A stretch of 64,000 bases of DNA from Ascarosepion bandense. Its lineage: Eukaryota; Mollusca; Cephalopoda; Sepiida; Sepiidae. The translations under genes were made by a program, and so were the position numbers. The stretch lies in the NCBI GenBank assembly GCA_037127315.1, contig JBBBDQ010001616.1, forward strand, positions 1,198,501 through 1,262,500, given 5' to 3'. The notes below the pieces were generated by a model. The model did not search any database. It was not told the DNA's origin and was given only the letters and a program-made list of their open reading frames with translations. Of the stretch, positions 54,313-64,000 are shown piece after piece (positions within the stretch are counted from its first letter, which is position 1; each line of letters begins with the position of its first letter).

Positions 54313-54853
54313 GGAAGAAGTGATTGGATAAGTTTGAATTCATGGGGTGCGTCGAGGTGTTTGTGAAAAAGGAATGAAGAGCTATACCTTTCTCGATGGG
54401 GGTCATGGATCCTCATTAGCCTATTTTAATACTACCGTGGCCTCCCTTACTAGCTTTAACACTGCCCCGTGCTCTTCCAACATTCCTACTTACCTCTCAT
54501 ATTGTCAATCGGCCCCTCACAGCCCACAAACGGCTCGATCCCGACAAATGAGAAAGAGAGACTCGCATTCAACCCCTAGGGAACTTTCTCTAAACTGAAC
54601 CATACCTACTTCCGGATAGTTTTTCAAATTCAGTGGAAACGGGTCGTAAATTACGTCTTCCGGAACCTGGAGAGCGGTTCTTCGTGGTCTTGTGTGGGGT
54701 TAGATGGTAAAATGCAAAAGATGGGTCAGAGGGGAGACATAAACAGGAGGGGAGATAGAGAGGGATTAGGAAGAATATCATGAATCTTCCGTGTATTTAA
54801 AAAATCATTTTAGTTTCTAGACACACTCGTATTTTTAGGCTTTCTCTTCCACA
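54313..54853. other. Unique sequence, no gene recognised
   Basis: Ordinary composition with short ORFs on both strands and no domain. It is the only non-repetitive island between two long homopurine/homopyrimidine tracts. Confidence 0.35.
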
Positions 54854-54862
54854 ATGTCTACC

Positions 54863-54909
<47 letters not shown>

Positions 54910-54974
54910 TCCTGTCTTTCGTTCTTTCTTTCTTTCTTTTCTTTCTTTCTTTCCTTCTTTTTCTTTTCTGTGTT

Positions 54975-55017
<43 letters not shown>

Positions 55018-55039
55018 CTTCTGTCTGTCTGTCTGTCTG

Positions 55040-55071
<32 letters not shown>

Positions 55072-55430
55072 TTTTCTCAATTTCTCTATTTTTCTCTCTG
55101 TCTTTCTCAATAAACCTTTTTGGTCTAACCCGAAACCTCCCTCTCTCATTCTCTCGCTCTATCTGTCTGTCTGTCTTTCTCTCTACACCTTTCTCTCTCT
55201 CTAACTCTCTTGCACTTTTCTCTCACTCTCTCTCACTGCATTTCTTTCATACTTTCTCTCTCTCACACACACACACACTCTCTCTCTCTATCTCTCTGTC
55301 TCACACACACACACACACACATTGCATTTCTTTTATACATTCTCTCTCTCTTTCTCAATTTTTCTTTTTCTCTCTCTTTCTCTCTGTCTTTCTCCCTAGA
55401 CTTTTTTGGTCTAACTCGTAACCTCCCACT

Positions 55431-55473
<43 letters not shown>

Positions 55474-55719
55474 TCTTTTTCTCTATACCTTTTTGGTCAA
55501 ACTCATAACCTCTCTCTCCCTCTCTCCCTCTCTCTCTCTCTCTCTTACTGTATTTCTTTTATACTTTTTCTCTCTCTCTTTCTGAATTTCTCTTTTTGTC
55601 TCTCTCCTTCTCTGTGTCTTTCTCCCTACTCCTTTTTTGGTCTATCTCGTTACCTCCCTCTCGCATTCTCTCTCCGTCTGTTTTTCTCTCTGCACATTTT
55701 TGGCCTAACTCGTAAATTC

Positions 55720-55784
<65 letters not shown>

Positions 55785-55891
55785 GTCTCTCTCTCTTACT
55801 GTATTTCTTTAATACTTTCTCTTTTTCATTTTTCTTTTTATCTCATTTTCTATCTGTTTTCTCACTACACATTTTTGGCCTAACTCGTAAC

Positions 55892-55928
<37 letters not shown>

Positions 55929-56150
55929 CCTTTCTCTCTCTCTCTCTCTCTCACACTCTCTCTGTTTCTTTCTGTCTTTCTCTCTACATCTTTTTGGTCT
56001 AACTCGTAACCTGTCACTTACTCTCTCTCCCTCTTTCTTTCTGTCTCTCTCCTTTTTCTCCCTACATTTTTGGTCTAACATTCTCTCTCGCTTTCTCTCT
56101 CTCTTTTTTCTTTCTCTCTCTCTCTCTCTTTCTCTCCTCCTTTCTTGATT
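54854..56150 (+). repeat. (TTTC)n then (CT)n composite array with recurring spacer
   Basis: (TTTC)n at 54863-55080 gives way to (CT)n blocks separated by a spacer TTTTTGGTCTAACTCGTAAC (with CCGAAACC, CATAACC, CGTTACC variants), recurring about eight times between 55120 and 56080. Short (CA)n segments are at 55265-55320. ORFs here are repeat artefacts. Confidence 0.9.
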
Positions 56151-56544
56151 TTCCTCGTTTGATTTCTCTTTATTTTATTTTCTTTGCATCTATCTCTTTT
56201 TCTATGGTCATTTATTTTTCATTCTCTCTATTATTCTCTCTCCCTCTCACTCTTTCTCTAAAGAAGCACACCCTTTACACTTTATCGTTCAGCGATATTC
56301 ACTCGACTTAACACACACTGACACAAACTTACATGTCACAAGCTCACAGTGTTAATCAAACTCACTAACCAAGAGGAAACTGAAAAGCTTTTGACCTGAT
56401 CGAGACACTTTTCTAAATGAATATCTTATATTTATTAATTTGGGTATCGTTTAAGCCTTGAATTGTTAGACAATAGTAATTGTCTAGTATGCACATCATC
56501 GCAATTATGGGAAGTTGGGCCAGATTGGCAGATATTTTGAATAT
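56151..56544. other. Pyrimidine-rich, then unclassified
   Basis: Pyrimidine bias fades by 56280. No coding or RNA signal. Confidence 0.3.
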
Positions 56545-56842
56545 CTGTCAGCTAAGTGTCATACGTGATACACGCTTTGGGCGATCATGTCTCGAAAGAC
56601 ACATGGCTGAATAGGCAGAAGTTAATCCTGCAATAGGTTGCCATTGCTTTTTGCGGTAGACTGGTTGCCAGCCAAGGCTATAGAACGCAATCTGTCCTAT
56701 TATTTAACCCATAACTGGAGGGAAGAGACGGATTAATACCTTTCCCAAGAGTATTTGCGCGCAAGTGAATGAAAGAAATTCAACTGGAATTCGAACTCGG
56801 CTACCCAAGTTCTTGTTCCGAGTCGATATCCACTGCACCACA

Positions 56843-56900
<58 letters not shown>
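56545..56900 (-). repeat. tRNA-derived SINE followed by (TA)n
   Basis: Full SINE from the AGCTAAGTGTCATACG tail to CCACTGCACCACAACGCGC (56545-56848), directly followed on the head side by (AT)n to 56900. Confidence 0.85.
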
Positions 56901-56904
<4 letters not shown>

Positions 56905-57009
56905 TACTACAGAAAGTTTAAAACTCCTAGCCTCATTGTCAAGAATAGCAATTCACTTGTAAGTTCTGAACTGCAGAGAGCCACTATGAAACACTAATTA
57001 AACTTAAAA

Positions 57010-57252
57010 ACAAATTAACGAATATTTTCTCAGAGAAGTTGAGAAAATGTACCACGTCAAAGGTATTTCTCAAATTAAAAGAAAATGTATTACCAGATTT
57101 TAAGCTAAAAGAACAATACCCTTTGTTGCATTTGAGTCAATTAACAGTGATCTTGATAGGTTAGAAAACTGCGGAGTTACTGAAAAAATAGATTATTCAG
57201 AGTGGCCTACGCCAGCGGATTTTATTAGAAAGAAAAATAATAAGAATTTTTT
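57010..57252 (+). pseudogene. Gypsy RT N-terminal fragment
   Basis: Plus-strand reading gives AFESINSDLDRLENCGVTEK then IDYSEWPTPADFIRKKNNK, the first conserved block of Ty3/gypsy RT (compare IDFSEWAASVVYVKKESNQ in the copy at 3.1 kb). It stops where a minus-strand LINE begins, and the later RT blocks appear at 58985. The two are probably one split element. Confidence 0.7.
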
Positions 57253-57254
57253 TG

Positions 57255-58495
57255 TATTTGTTTATGTTTTTATCGTTTCACCCCAAGCAAGGCGGTAGTG
57301 CCACTGATGTGCAGGGGGGTGGGCTACATAAGGTAAATGTTTAGACAGGAAGAGAATAAAGAGAAAGACGGACCAGTTACAGTGGGTGTCAAAAAAAGGG
57401 CAAGAAAAGGATGGGAATAAAGGTGTGATGATAGTGGCGAAGGTAGAGAGAAAGGAAAAGATATACAGGGTGATGTAGAAAGAACTGGAGTCAAGTGGAT
57501 AAGAGATGGGTATTGACATTGCATTTAAATTCCTGACAGTTGCAAAGGCAGAGAGAAAGGAAAAGAATAACACAGAACAAGATATACAGTGTGATGTAGA
57601 AATAATTGGTGCCAAGTGGATAAGAGATGGGTATTGACATTGCATTTAAATTTCTGAAGGTTGTAGTCGTCAGGAAAGCATATATATGGAAGGGAGTTCC
57701 ACAGGCGGGAAGTGCGTGAAAAAAAGCTGATAGAGTAAAATGGTCTGCTGCATTTGGTTGATCTAACTGTAAATGGATGGGGCCTTGTTGATACTCTGAT
57801 TGCACGACTAAATACTTGTGGCAGGGGCACCAGTGACTTAAGTTCGTCGGAGCAGAAACCATTAATATATTTGTCGAACAGACAGAGGGAAGCCACATTC
57901 CGCCGATGAAAAAGTGGCTGGAGTCGAGCTGCCAAGTCGGGACCTATCACGTAACAGATTCACTTTTGGAGCCTGTCGAGAACACTGAGATGAACAGCAG
58001 GGGCACCTGACTATATATGACAGCAGTATTCTATGCACGGTCAGATGGTCGATTTGAATATGTGCAAGATAGGTTCAGGCGTAAAAAACCTCCTGGCCCG
58101 ACACAGAGACTCAACCTCCCTAGCAGTGGACTTAGCTATTGACTCAATGTAATGATTCCATTTGAGGTTGGAGGATAGGTTAAGGCCTGGGTGGCTCAAT
58201 ATATTGGTTTCAGAGAGACTTGTTTGGCCCATGCTTATGGGGCGCAGGAGAGCTTGCCTATAATGGTTGACAGGTAGCAGTTTCATTTTTGAAGTATTTA
58301 CAAGCCACTTCTTACCCCAGTCCACCACTGAGTGTAGATACTTTGGAGCCTGTCGTGAACACTGAGATGAACAGCGGGGGTGCCTGACCATATATGGCAG
58401 CAGTATTCCATGCATGGACGGATGGTTGACTTGTATAAGTGCAAGATGGATTCTGATGTTCAGATTTTTCAACTGCGTTGAATAAATGTCTCTTC
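57255..58495 (-). pseudogene. Jockey-like LINE, rearranged 3' half
   Basis: Minus-strand frames include CSQWSRQAPKYLHSVVDWGK, IGPDLAARLQPLFHRRNVAS, RAIRVSTRPHPFTVRSTK, RTSRLWNSLPYICF and FKCNVNTHLLSTWH. Segments are duplicated: the FKCN(V)NTHLLST block and 3' UTR start occur twice (about 57500-57545 and 57620-57660), and YMVRHP-type sequence also occurs twice (near 58010 and 58390). The 3' block GCACATCAGTGGCACTACCG lies at about 57285-57310. Confidence 0.78.
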
Positions 58496-58500
58496 TTCTT

Positions 58501-58978
58501 CTATGTGCCTTGTCCCTTCAGGACGTAGGCGATCATGGTTCTCCACGTCTCCCTATCCCTTGTGGCTCTTAGTATGTTTGCTCCTGTTACTCCTAGCAAC
58601 CCCCGTTCCGTCATCCACCTGATCAGGCCCTGCAAATATATTATCCGCTGCCTTCCTCTGTCTCTCCTTCCTTCTATCTGACCAGTCAGTATCAGGTTCT
58701 CCAGGCTCTCCTTCCTCATTGCATGTCCCAGGAACTTCAGTTGTCTCTTCCTGATGCTCATTATCAATTTCCTTTTTGTTGCCATTCTTTCCAACACCTC
58801 ATCTTTGCTTGCATGCTCAGTCCACGATATCCGCAGCACCCTTCTGTAGAACCACATTTCCGCTGCTTCCAGTTTTGTCCACATTTTCTATGATATTGTC
58901 AAGCATTCACTGCCGTATTGAAGAACTGACATCACATAGCTATCCAGCACTCTTTTCTTTGTTTCTAGAGAAATTTTT
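58501..58978 (-). pseudogene. RTE-clade LINE 3' end
   Basis: Minus-strand frame 58884-58501: KLEAAEMWFYRRVLRISWTE, KRQLKFLGHAMRKESLENLI, GRRDRGRQRIIYLQGLIRWM and ILRATRDRETWRTMIAYVLK ending GQGT and a stop. Diverged upstream sequence extends to about 58978 (YGSECLTIS region with a stop). Same clade as the 45.8 kb copy but with an intact C-terminus. Confidence 0.85.
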
Positions 58979-58984
58979 TAAGGT

Positions 58985-59310
58985 ATATTCCCTTCGAACT
59001 CCAGAGGATATATTTGCCAAATTAAAGCTGGTAATTCTTTTTCAAAATATTACCTGTGGAAAAGGAATGCCAGAAGTATTTGACTATTGATGTCCAGCAA
59101 ATGATAGATACGGTGTTGTCTGGACTAGACGGTGCCGTCATTTACATAGATGACAGACTTATTAAGACTGCTACGAAAATACAGAACGTAAAACTAATTC
59201 AGAAAGTACCCCAGAGATTGCATGATCACGGTTTCAAATTCAGTGAATAGAAATGTCAGTTTTTTATGAACAAGATTAAATATCTAGGTCAGATAATCGA
59301 TGAAATGTGC
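58985..59310 (+). pseudogene. Gypsy RT palm fragment with YIDD
   Basis: RTPEDIFAKL, then VEKECQKYLTIDVQQMIDTV, LSGLDGAVIYIDDRLIKTAT and later MNKIKYLGQIID on the plus strand. The YIDD box is at about 59140-59151. Residues normally lying between KYLTI and QQMIDT are deleted. It appears to continue the fragment at 57010-57252 across the LINE insertions. Confidence 0.75.
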
Positions 59311-59317
59311 GTTGGGA

Positions 59318-59420
59318 TGTGCGTTGTGGTGCAATGGATATCGGCTCGGAACGAGAAATCGGGAGGCCGAGTTCGAATTCCTACTTGAATTCCTTGCATT
59401 CACTTACGCACATATTACCC
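59318..59420 (+). repeat. SINE tRNA head only
   Basis: GTGCGTTGTGGTGCAATGGA (box A region), GGCTCGGAACGAGAAATCGG, then GCCGAGTTCGAATTCC (box B). It is truncated after CACTTACGCACATATTACC. The head is among the best preserved in the window. Confidence 0.75.
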
Positions 59421-59527
59421 TTTATTATCTTCAAAATAAACATTACTTGCCTCTGTGGTACCTAGACTTCATTAATTTAAGGGTAGTGCTAGATTGGTGG
59501 CAGGATCTAATCATTTTACATTTTTAA

Positions 59528-59784
59528 ATGACTAGATGCAGCCGTAAGTTCTATGCTAACAGTTTTTTCTATCGCACTTCTCGCTTGTGGAAGAGTTTTT
59601 TTTCCGTCTGCTTGCTTCCCAGTCAACTTTCATTTTAAAAAAATTTAAATGCAGTGTCAATTGTTATTTTTTGTCTTCTTAATTATTGTCAATTGGTTTT
59701 TGTCTCTCTACTTGACAGTGATTATATTCTCTAAGACTCAGTAACACCGCGTATATTTATTGCCTTGCTTGGGGTGAAAAAACT

Positions 59785-59787
<3 letters not shown>
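59528..59787 (+). pseudogene. LINE 3' end, strongly decayed, ending at (GATA)n
   Basis: TGCAGCCGTAAGTTCTATGC, CGCACTTCTCGCTTGTGGAA (the RTSRLW region), then a degenerate 3' UTR and GCCTTGCTTGGGGTGAAAAA. The A-rich tail changes directly into GATA repeats at 59788. Confidence 0.65.
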
Positions 59788-59830
<43 letters not shown>

Positions 59831-59847
59831 TGAATCTGAAGAAAATG

Positions 59848-59880
<33 letters not shown>

Positions 59881-59901
59881 TATATGAACATGAAAAAAAT
59901 G

Positions 59902-59938
<37 letters not shown>

Positions 59939-59955
59939 TGAATCTGAAAAAAATG

Positions 59956-60008
<53 letters not shown>

Positions 60009-60067
60009 TGAATATGAAAAAAATAAGATAGATAGATAGATAGATAGATATGAATCTGAAGAAAATG

Positions 60068-60105
<38 letters not shown>

Positions 60106-60125
60106 CTATGAATCTGAAGAAAATG

Positions 60126-60167
<42 letters not shown>

Positions 60168-60172
60168 TATCT
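59788..60172 (+). repeat. (GATA)n composite array, spacer TGAATCTGAAGAAAATGA
   Basis: Eight or so (GATA)n blocks separated by TATGAATCTGAAGAAAATGA or close variants. Same architecture as the 30-kb array, with a different spacer. Confidence 0.92.
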
Positions 60173-60784
60173 GTCTAGAGCTTAAAGTGCAGTGTATTCA
60201 AGAAAACAAACATTTACTAGTGTTCCATAATTTGATTTCTCTTTGAAAGCCATTCGATTTCCCCCACTACCCGGTCTCATCAAGACCCTCGTAAAACTGT
60301 CAGTTATATTTACACAATGGGTCAAATTTCGGTTAAGCTGAACATTACACATCTGTCAACTCCGCTATCAAATCTAAGCCTCACGTGGGGGTGTGGGGAT
60401 TATTCATGGATTAGGGAATAAAAACAGTTTTTAGAGTTTTTATGCAACGGTTTTTGGATGAACGTTCAAGTGATCAGCTCATATTTATTTTCCAAAATCG
60501 ACTTTATTCTAAAAAGGTGATAAAAAAGATTCTGCTGTATGTCATGTGTTTTTAGGGCGTGGGAAGTTATGGCTCTCCACAACTTCTTGTCCTTATAAGG
60601 TTTTACCTCCGTCTTTATCGTTGTTCTACCAACCATACATCACCTAAATCTCTTGCCTTGAATATACAGTATAACCCGGATATAAGTGACCCGGATATAA
60701 GAGAAACCCGGATATAAGAGGACCCTTATCAGGTCCCTGCAACTCTCTTATATCCGGCTTATAGCTTATGTTTTAAATTTCCTA
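60173..60784. other. Unclassified; RTE 3' remnant and pogo-like end
   Basis: 60537-60605 on the minus strand reads DKKLWRAITSHALK, the terminal motif of RTE LINE RTs. At 60667-60715 the string CAGTATAACCCGGATATAAG is followed by two more CCCGGATATAAG units, resembling a pogo/Tigger terminus. The remainder has no recognised feature. Confidence 0.45.
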
Positions 60785-60968
60785 TGATGTGCGGGCGATG
60801 TGTGTATAGGGCTCAGAAAGAGAAATCGAAAAGCAGAGTTTGATTTCCAGTCGAGTTCGTTGTATTCAATTTCGCGCAAATAACCTTTGAAAGCATATGA
60901 ATCCATCACTTTTCTTTCCCTGCTAAGGGTTAAACAGTAAAATTCTTTAGCTGTTGTTGGTAACCAAT
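60785..60968 (+). repeat. Highly diverged SINE
   Basis: GATGTGTGTATAGGGCTCAG, GCAGAGTTTGATTTCCAGTC (decayed box B) and AACCTTTGAAAGCATATGAA keep the order of the SINE head and body. Tail elements end at GGTAACCAATCTAGA. Confidence 0.5.
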
Positions 60969-61390
60969 CTAGATGAAAGACAAGTCTGAATTCAAATTTG
61001 GTTGGGCATGGGTCTGTCAATTCCATCCCGAAAAAAACTATTATTTGCGAACAGTTTTCGCTTCTACTGAATTGGGCTCATCACCTCTTATGGGCGTGCA
61101 TGGCCGAATAGTTTTTTTTTTTGTTTTTTGTTTTTTTGTCGAGATGATTTCTTGATGTAATCGACGTGGGGTGGCGATTCCAACGCGACAGCACCTTTGT
61201 AAAGTGCCTGAAAAAAAATCATATCACAAGTTAACCCAATCCTTCTGACAAAAAATGGATAGACAGAACTGTTCTGAAACTATCGATGGATCTGCTATCC
61301 CACAGTTACAAGTCATCAATACCAAGAATTTGGGCGATATGGCCCTGTATCCAGAAATTGATCACGCCAAACAATTTTTGTCCTCTGATT
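60969..61390. other. Unclassified, no gene seen
   Basis: T-rich tract at 61112-61138. Short ORFs overlap but show no domain. Confidence 0.3.
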
Positions 61391-61650
61391 TCTACCATGG
61401 TATAACAACGGAGTAATGGTTCCACTAGGAACGACAAATCGGGGTGCCAAGTTCGAATTCCAGTTTAATTCCTTGCATTCACTTACGCACAAATACACTT
61501 GGAAAAGGTATTAATCCGTCTCTTTCCTCCAGTTATAGGTTAAATAATAAGACAGATTGGGTTCTATAGCCTTGGCTGGCAACGAGTCTACCGCAGAAAG
61601 TAATGGCAACCTACTGCGGGATAATCTTCTGCCCAATCAGTCATATCTTT
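61391..61650 (+). repeat. tRNA-derived SINE, tail truncated
   Basis: Head from GGTTCCACTAGGAACGACAA, box B GTTCGAATTCCAGT, body ACTTGGAAAAGGTATTAATC, GGGTTCTATAGCCTTGGCTG, ending at CCAATCAGTCATATC before the hairpin is complete. It abuts a Tc1 transposase relic. Confidence 0.8.
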
Positions 61651-61697
61651 AATTTTTCTTATTTTCTATTAAACACAAGTTATTTTGAAACTACTCT

Positions 61698-61889
61698 ATT
61701 GAACATCTATGGGATATTTTGGATAAAAAAATTGGTAAATCTAATGTTACTTCGCAAGACACACTTTGGGAGCAAATACAAGCTGCCTGGCAGGATATCT
61801 CATGAGATACATTGAAGAAGCTTGTGATGTCAATGCCTGATAGAATGAAGGCTGTGATCAAAGCAACAGGCCATTATACTAAATATTAA
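61698..61889 (+). pseudogene. Tc1-type transposase C-terminus
   Basis: One frame reads IEHLWDILDKKIGKSNVTSQ, DTLWEQIQAAWQDIS, a TGA at 61803-61805, then DTLKKLVMSMPDRMKAVIKA and TGHYTKY before TAA at 61887-61889. This is the C-terminal end of a Tc1-type DDE transposase, from the third catalytic region onward. Upstream DDE motifs are missing, displaced by the SINE. Confidence 0.82.
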
Positions 61890-62030
61890 ATTTATTTTGT
61901 AACAAGTACTTTTTTATACTTATGATATTCCCAGAGCCCTTATATCGGACCACTTTTACTGTTGCTTGCTGTACGTTTTGATAATATGGAGTCAGCGTAT
62001 TTCCTTTTTTTCTATGTTTTTATTAAATGA

Positions 62031-62535
62031 CTAGCAGTATAGCTCGGCGTTGCTCGGGTGTAATGAAAGCTTTAAAACTAATCCATGGTCCTGGAGCTCA
62101 GACTCTTTGGACGTTGGCACGAAAGGCTAAAAAGCAATAGTTGCTTCCAGTTAAAGCGAAACCGTAGACTGAAAGAAAAATGAATAGATGTAAGTCAAAT
62201 TTTAATTTCCTGGTATCGATATCAAATTTTCTGCACTATTGTAAGAACTGCAACCTTGAAACTTCTGAATATCGTTTCGTATGTCTTTGTCTATGAGTGT
62301 ATCAAATTTGATTAAAATTGGACCACTCCTTCTATAATACGATTCTTTCGATTATCGATTATCGATATTTATCGGAGGTACCTCGACACAAAACCTAGAT
62401 AAGAACACTCGCAGACGTTTATAGTACAACTGTGTAAATTTTCAAGTAAATCGGTTCAGCCGTTTCGGAGTCTATAGGTAACGGGCACACACATACACAC
62501 ACACAGACAAAGATTCATTTATAAATAAGTTTAGA
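62031..62535 (-). mobile_element. Non-autonomous Helitron, full length (505 bp)
   Basis: Minus-strand copy with both termini: TCTAAACTTATTTATAAATG (62535 downward, preceded by host A) and ... GAGCAACGCCGAGCTATACT then GCTAG at 62031, followed by host T. It is colinear with 21028-21521 and lacks the 200-bp insertion of the 33265 copy. No ORF. Confidence 0.82.
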
Positions 62536-62669
62536 TCTTCAGCAAGTAGTTTTCGTATACATGGCACATAAATCTGTAAAACAATAGATTACACTCAGAA
62601 AGAAAGCACGATATTTATAAACAGGGTCATTTTTAGTGCGTTACGTATTATCGGTCCTCTTTCATGCCA

Positions 62670-63765
62670 CTAAATACTGGACAATTAACTTACAGATGAA
62701 GACACGGCGGTTTACTCTCGCCTTGATCATAAATCTACCGAGGCTGTCAAAGCAAACCTCGCTGCCGAGCTTCAAAAAGACCTCCAGTCTGTGGCGGACT
62801 AGGGTAAGAAATGGCTCGTAAATGGCTCGTGCTATCTAGTAATCCACCACAGACAATCGCTCCTATCCCCCATTAGCATGGATCAGGCTAGTCTCCCTGA
62901 AAGCAAAACACTGCGTCTCCTCGTGTTAACTTTCACAACAGACCTCAAATCGAATGACCAAAAAGATCCATAGCTAAATCCGTTGCTAAAAAGGGCGGTT
63001 CTCTGTGTAGGGCCAGGAAGTTTTTCTCGTCTGAAACAATCCTGCACATATATAAATATACCATCCGCCCGTGCATTGAGTATTGCTGCCATATCTGGTC
63101 GGGTGCCCCTGCTATCCACTTAGGTGTCCTCGACCGAATCCAGCGGAGAATCTGTAATGTGATCGATCCCGACTTGGCAGCCAGGATACAGACGCTTTCT
63201 CACAGACGCTGTGTGGCTTCCATGTGTCTCTTCTACAAATACTTTCACGGCTTCTGCTCCGATGAACTTAGCTCACTGGTACCCCCTATATACGAATTTC
63301 CTCGAGCCACAAGATTAGCAACTAGGTCCCATCCTTTTACTGTGAAACCAATAAATTGTAAACGCAAATTCTACTCCACCAGCTTCTTTTCTCGCACTTT
63401 CCGCCTCTGGAAGTCTTGCTTTCCTGACAGTTACAATCTCTAAGAATTTAAATGTAAAGTCAATAGTCATCTCCTGTCTTACTAACTTACATCCTCTCTC
63501 TCTCATGCTTTTCTACATCTACTCCACTCTCATCAGTACTCTCTTCCCTCTCCTACTCTCTTCCTGACACCCCTGCAACATCTTACTCCTCATAACATTC
63601 ATCTTCGTCCACCCCACTCTCATCAGTAATCTCTTCCGTTTTCTACTCTCTTCCTGACACCCCCTGCAACCTCACATTCCTCTTAAATTCTTCCTATGTA
63701 ACTCCTGCACAACAGTGGCAGTAAAATACCTTGCTTGGGGCGACACGATTATAAAAATAATAAAT
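62670..63765 (+). pseudogene. Jockey-like LINE from RT active site to 3' end
   Basis: Starts at the degraded YADD region (acid pair, then AVYSRLDHKSTEAVKANL and LQKDLQSVAD with a stop where others have WGKKW), continues TIRPCIEYCCHIWSGAPAIH, LGVLDRIQRRICNVIDPDLA, ARIQTLSHRRCVASMCLFYK, and RTFRLWKSCFPDSYNL with a small deletion (NSLPH lost). It ends with GCACAACAGTGGCAGTAAAA and a TAAATA-rich tail. Longest plus-strand copy in the window. Confidence 0.85.
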
Positions 63766-63820
63766 AAATAAAATAAATATATAATAATAATAATAATATA
63801 TTCAATTTTAACAATATCTG

Positions 63821-63824
<4 letters not shown>

Positions 63825-63874
<50 letters not shown>

Positions 63875-63885
63875 CCAGTTTGTTC

Positions 63886-63918
<33 letters not shown>

Positions 63919-63990
63919 TCAAACATTGTATATCTGTCTAGGTATGTATATATTTTTCTATAGTCTGTTCATATCTATGTACATATTTCA
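63825..63990 (-). repeat. (GATA)n composite, inverted
   Basis: On the minus strand this is (GATA)n with spacer AATGAACAAACTGGGATAGA, matching the 30-kb array spacer (AATGAACAGGCTGAGATAGA). It runs to the window end with degenerate TATGAACA words. It follows a LINE tail, as does the array at 59788. Confidence 0.85.
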
Positions 63991-64000
63991 ATCTGTTCAT

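Noticed and set aside
53492..54416. ORFs of 293 and 304 codons on the minus strand
   Set aside because: They are products of the purine tract at 53576-54312.
54854..55812. ORFs of 116 and 200 codons rich in Ser and Leu
   Set aside because: They arise from (TTTC)n and (CT)n repeats with recurring spacer.

Overview
This is a repeat-dominated stretch of a metazoan nuclear genome with no intact protein-coding gene that I can recognise. The mixture suggests a mollusc, most likely a cephalopod. It combines abundant tRNA-derived SINEs, RTE and Jockey-type LINE fragments, a R4/Dong-like LINE, K02A2.6-type Ty3/gypsy pieces, Tc1, mariner, pogo and piggyBac remnants, hammerhead-ribozyme repeats and long simple-sequence arrays. 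The cephalopod assignment is an inference from repeat style, not from a diagnostic gene.

Layout. 0-6 kb: a decayed Ty3/gypsy element on the minus strand (integrase, RNase H, RT, then Gag), capped by a LINE 3' end and interrupted by a SINE. A second copy of its RNase H region sits between duplicated (GACA)n flanks inside a 46-bp AT-rich satellite. 6-10 kb: that satellite, a LINE 3' tail with four ~151-bp repeats, and a (GAAA)n composite. 10-15 kb: LINE and SINE copies, a foldback, a possible 79-bp coding exon (13418-13496, minus) and a GC-rich island. 15-22.7 kb: a R4/Dong-like LINE beside (TAA)n, foldbacks between (TA)n tracts, and a non-autonomous Helitron inserted into one of them. 22.8-27.8 kb: a 5-kb array of ~306-bp units made of a piggyBac-type MITE plus a hairpin module. 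28-33 kb: a well-formed hammerhead ribozyme, degenerate relatives, and a 2.8-kb (GATA)n composite array.

33-64 kb: a second full Helitron at each end of this interval (33.3 and 62.0 kb), many LINE and SINE copies, a solo piggyBac MITE, a mariner transposase relic, a pogo-like 1.5-kb terminal-inverted-repeat element, RTE LINE ends, a Tc1-like element carrying a nested SINE, purine and pyrimidine tracts, a gypsy RT split by LINEs, and a Tc1 transposase C-terminus.

The parts do not form a pathway. What connects them is nesting and reuse. The same SINE tail, hairpin module, hammerhead core and GATA spacer recur in different settings, so relative insertion order can be read. The strongest functional candidates are the self-cleaving RNA motifs at 28295-28338 (plus) and 20788-20845 (minus). 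Boundaries of degenerate elements are approximate, and family names rest on motifs read by eye.
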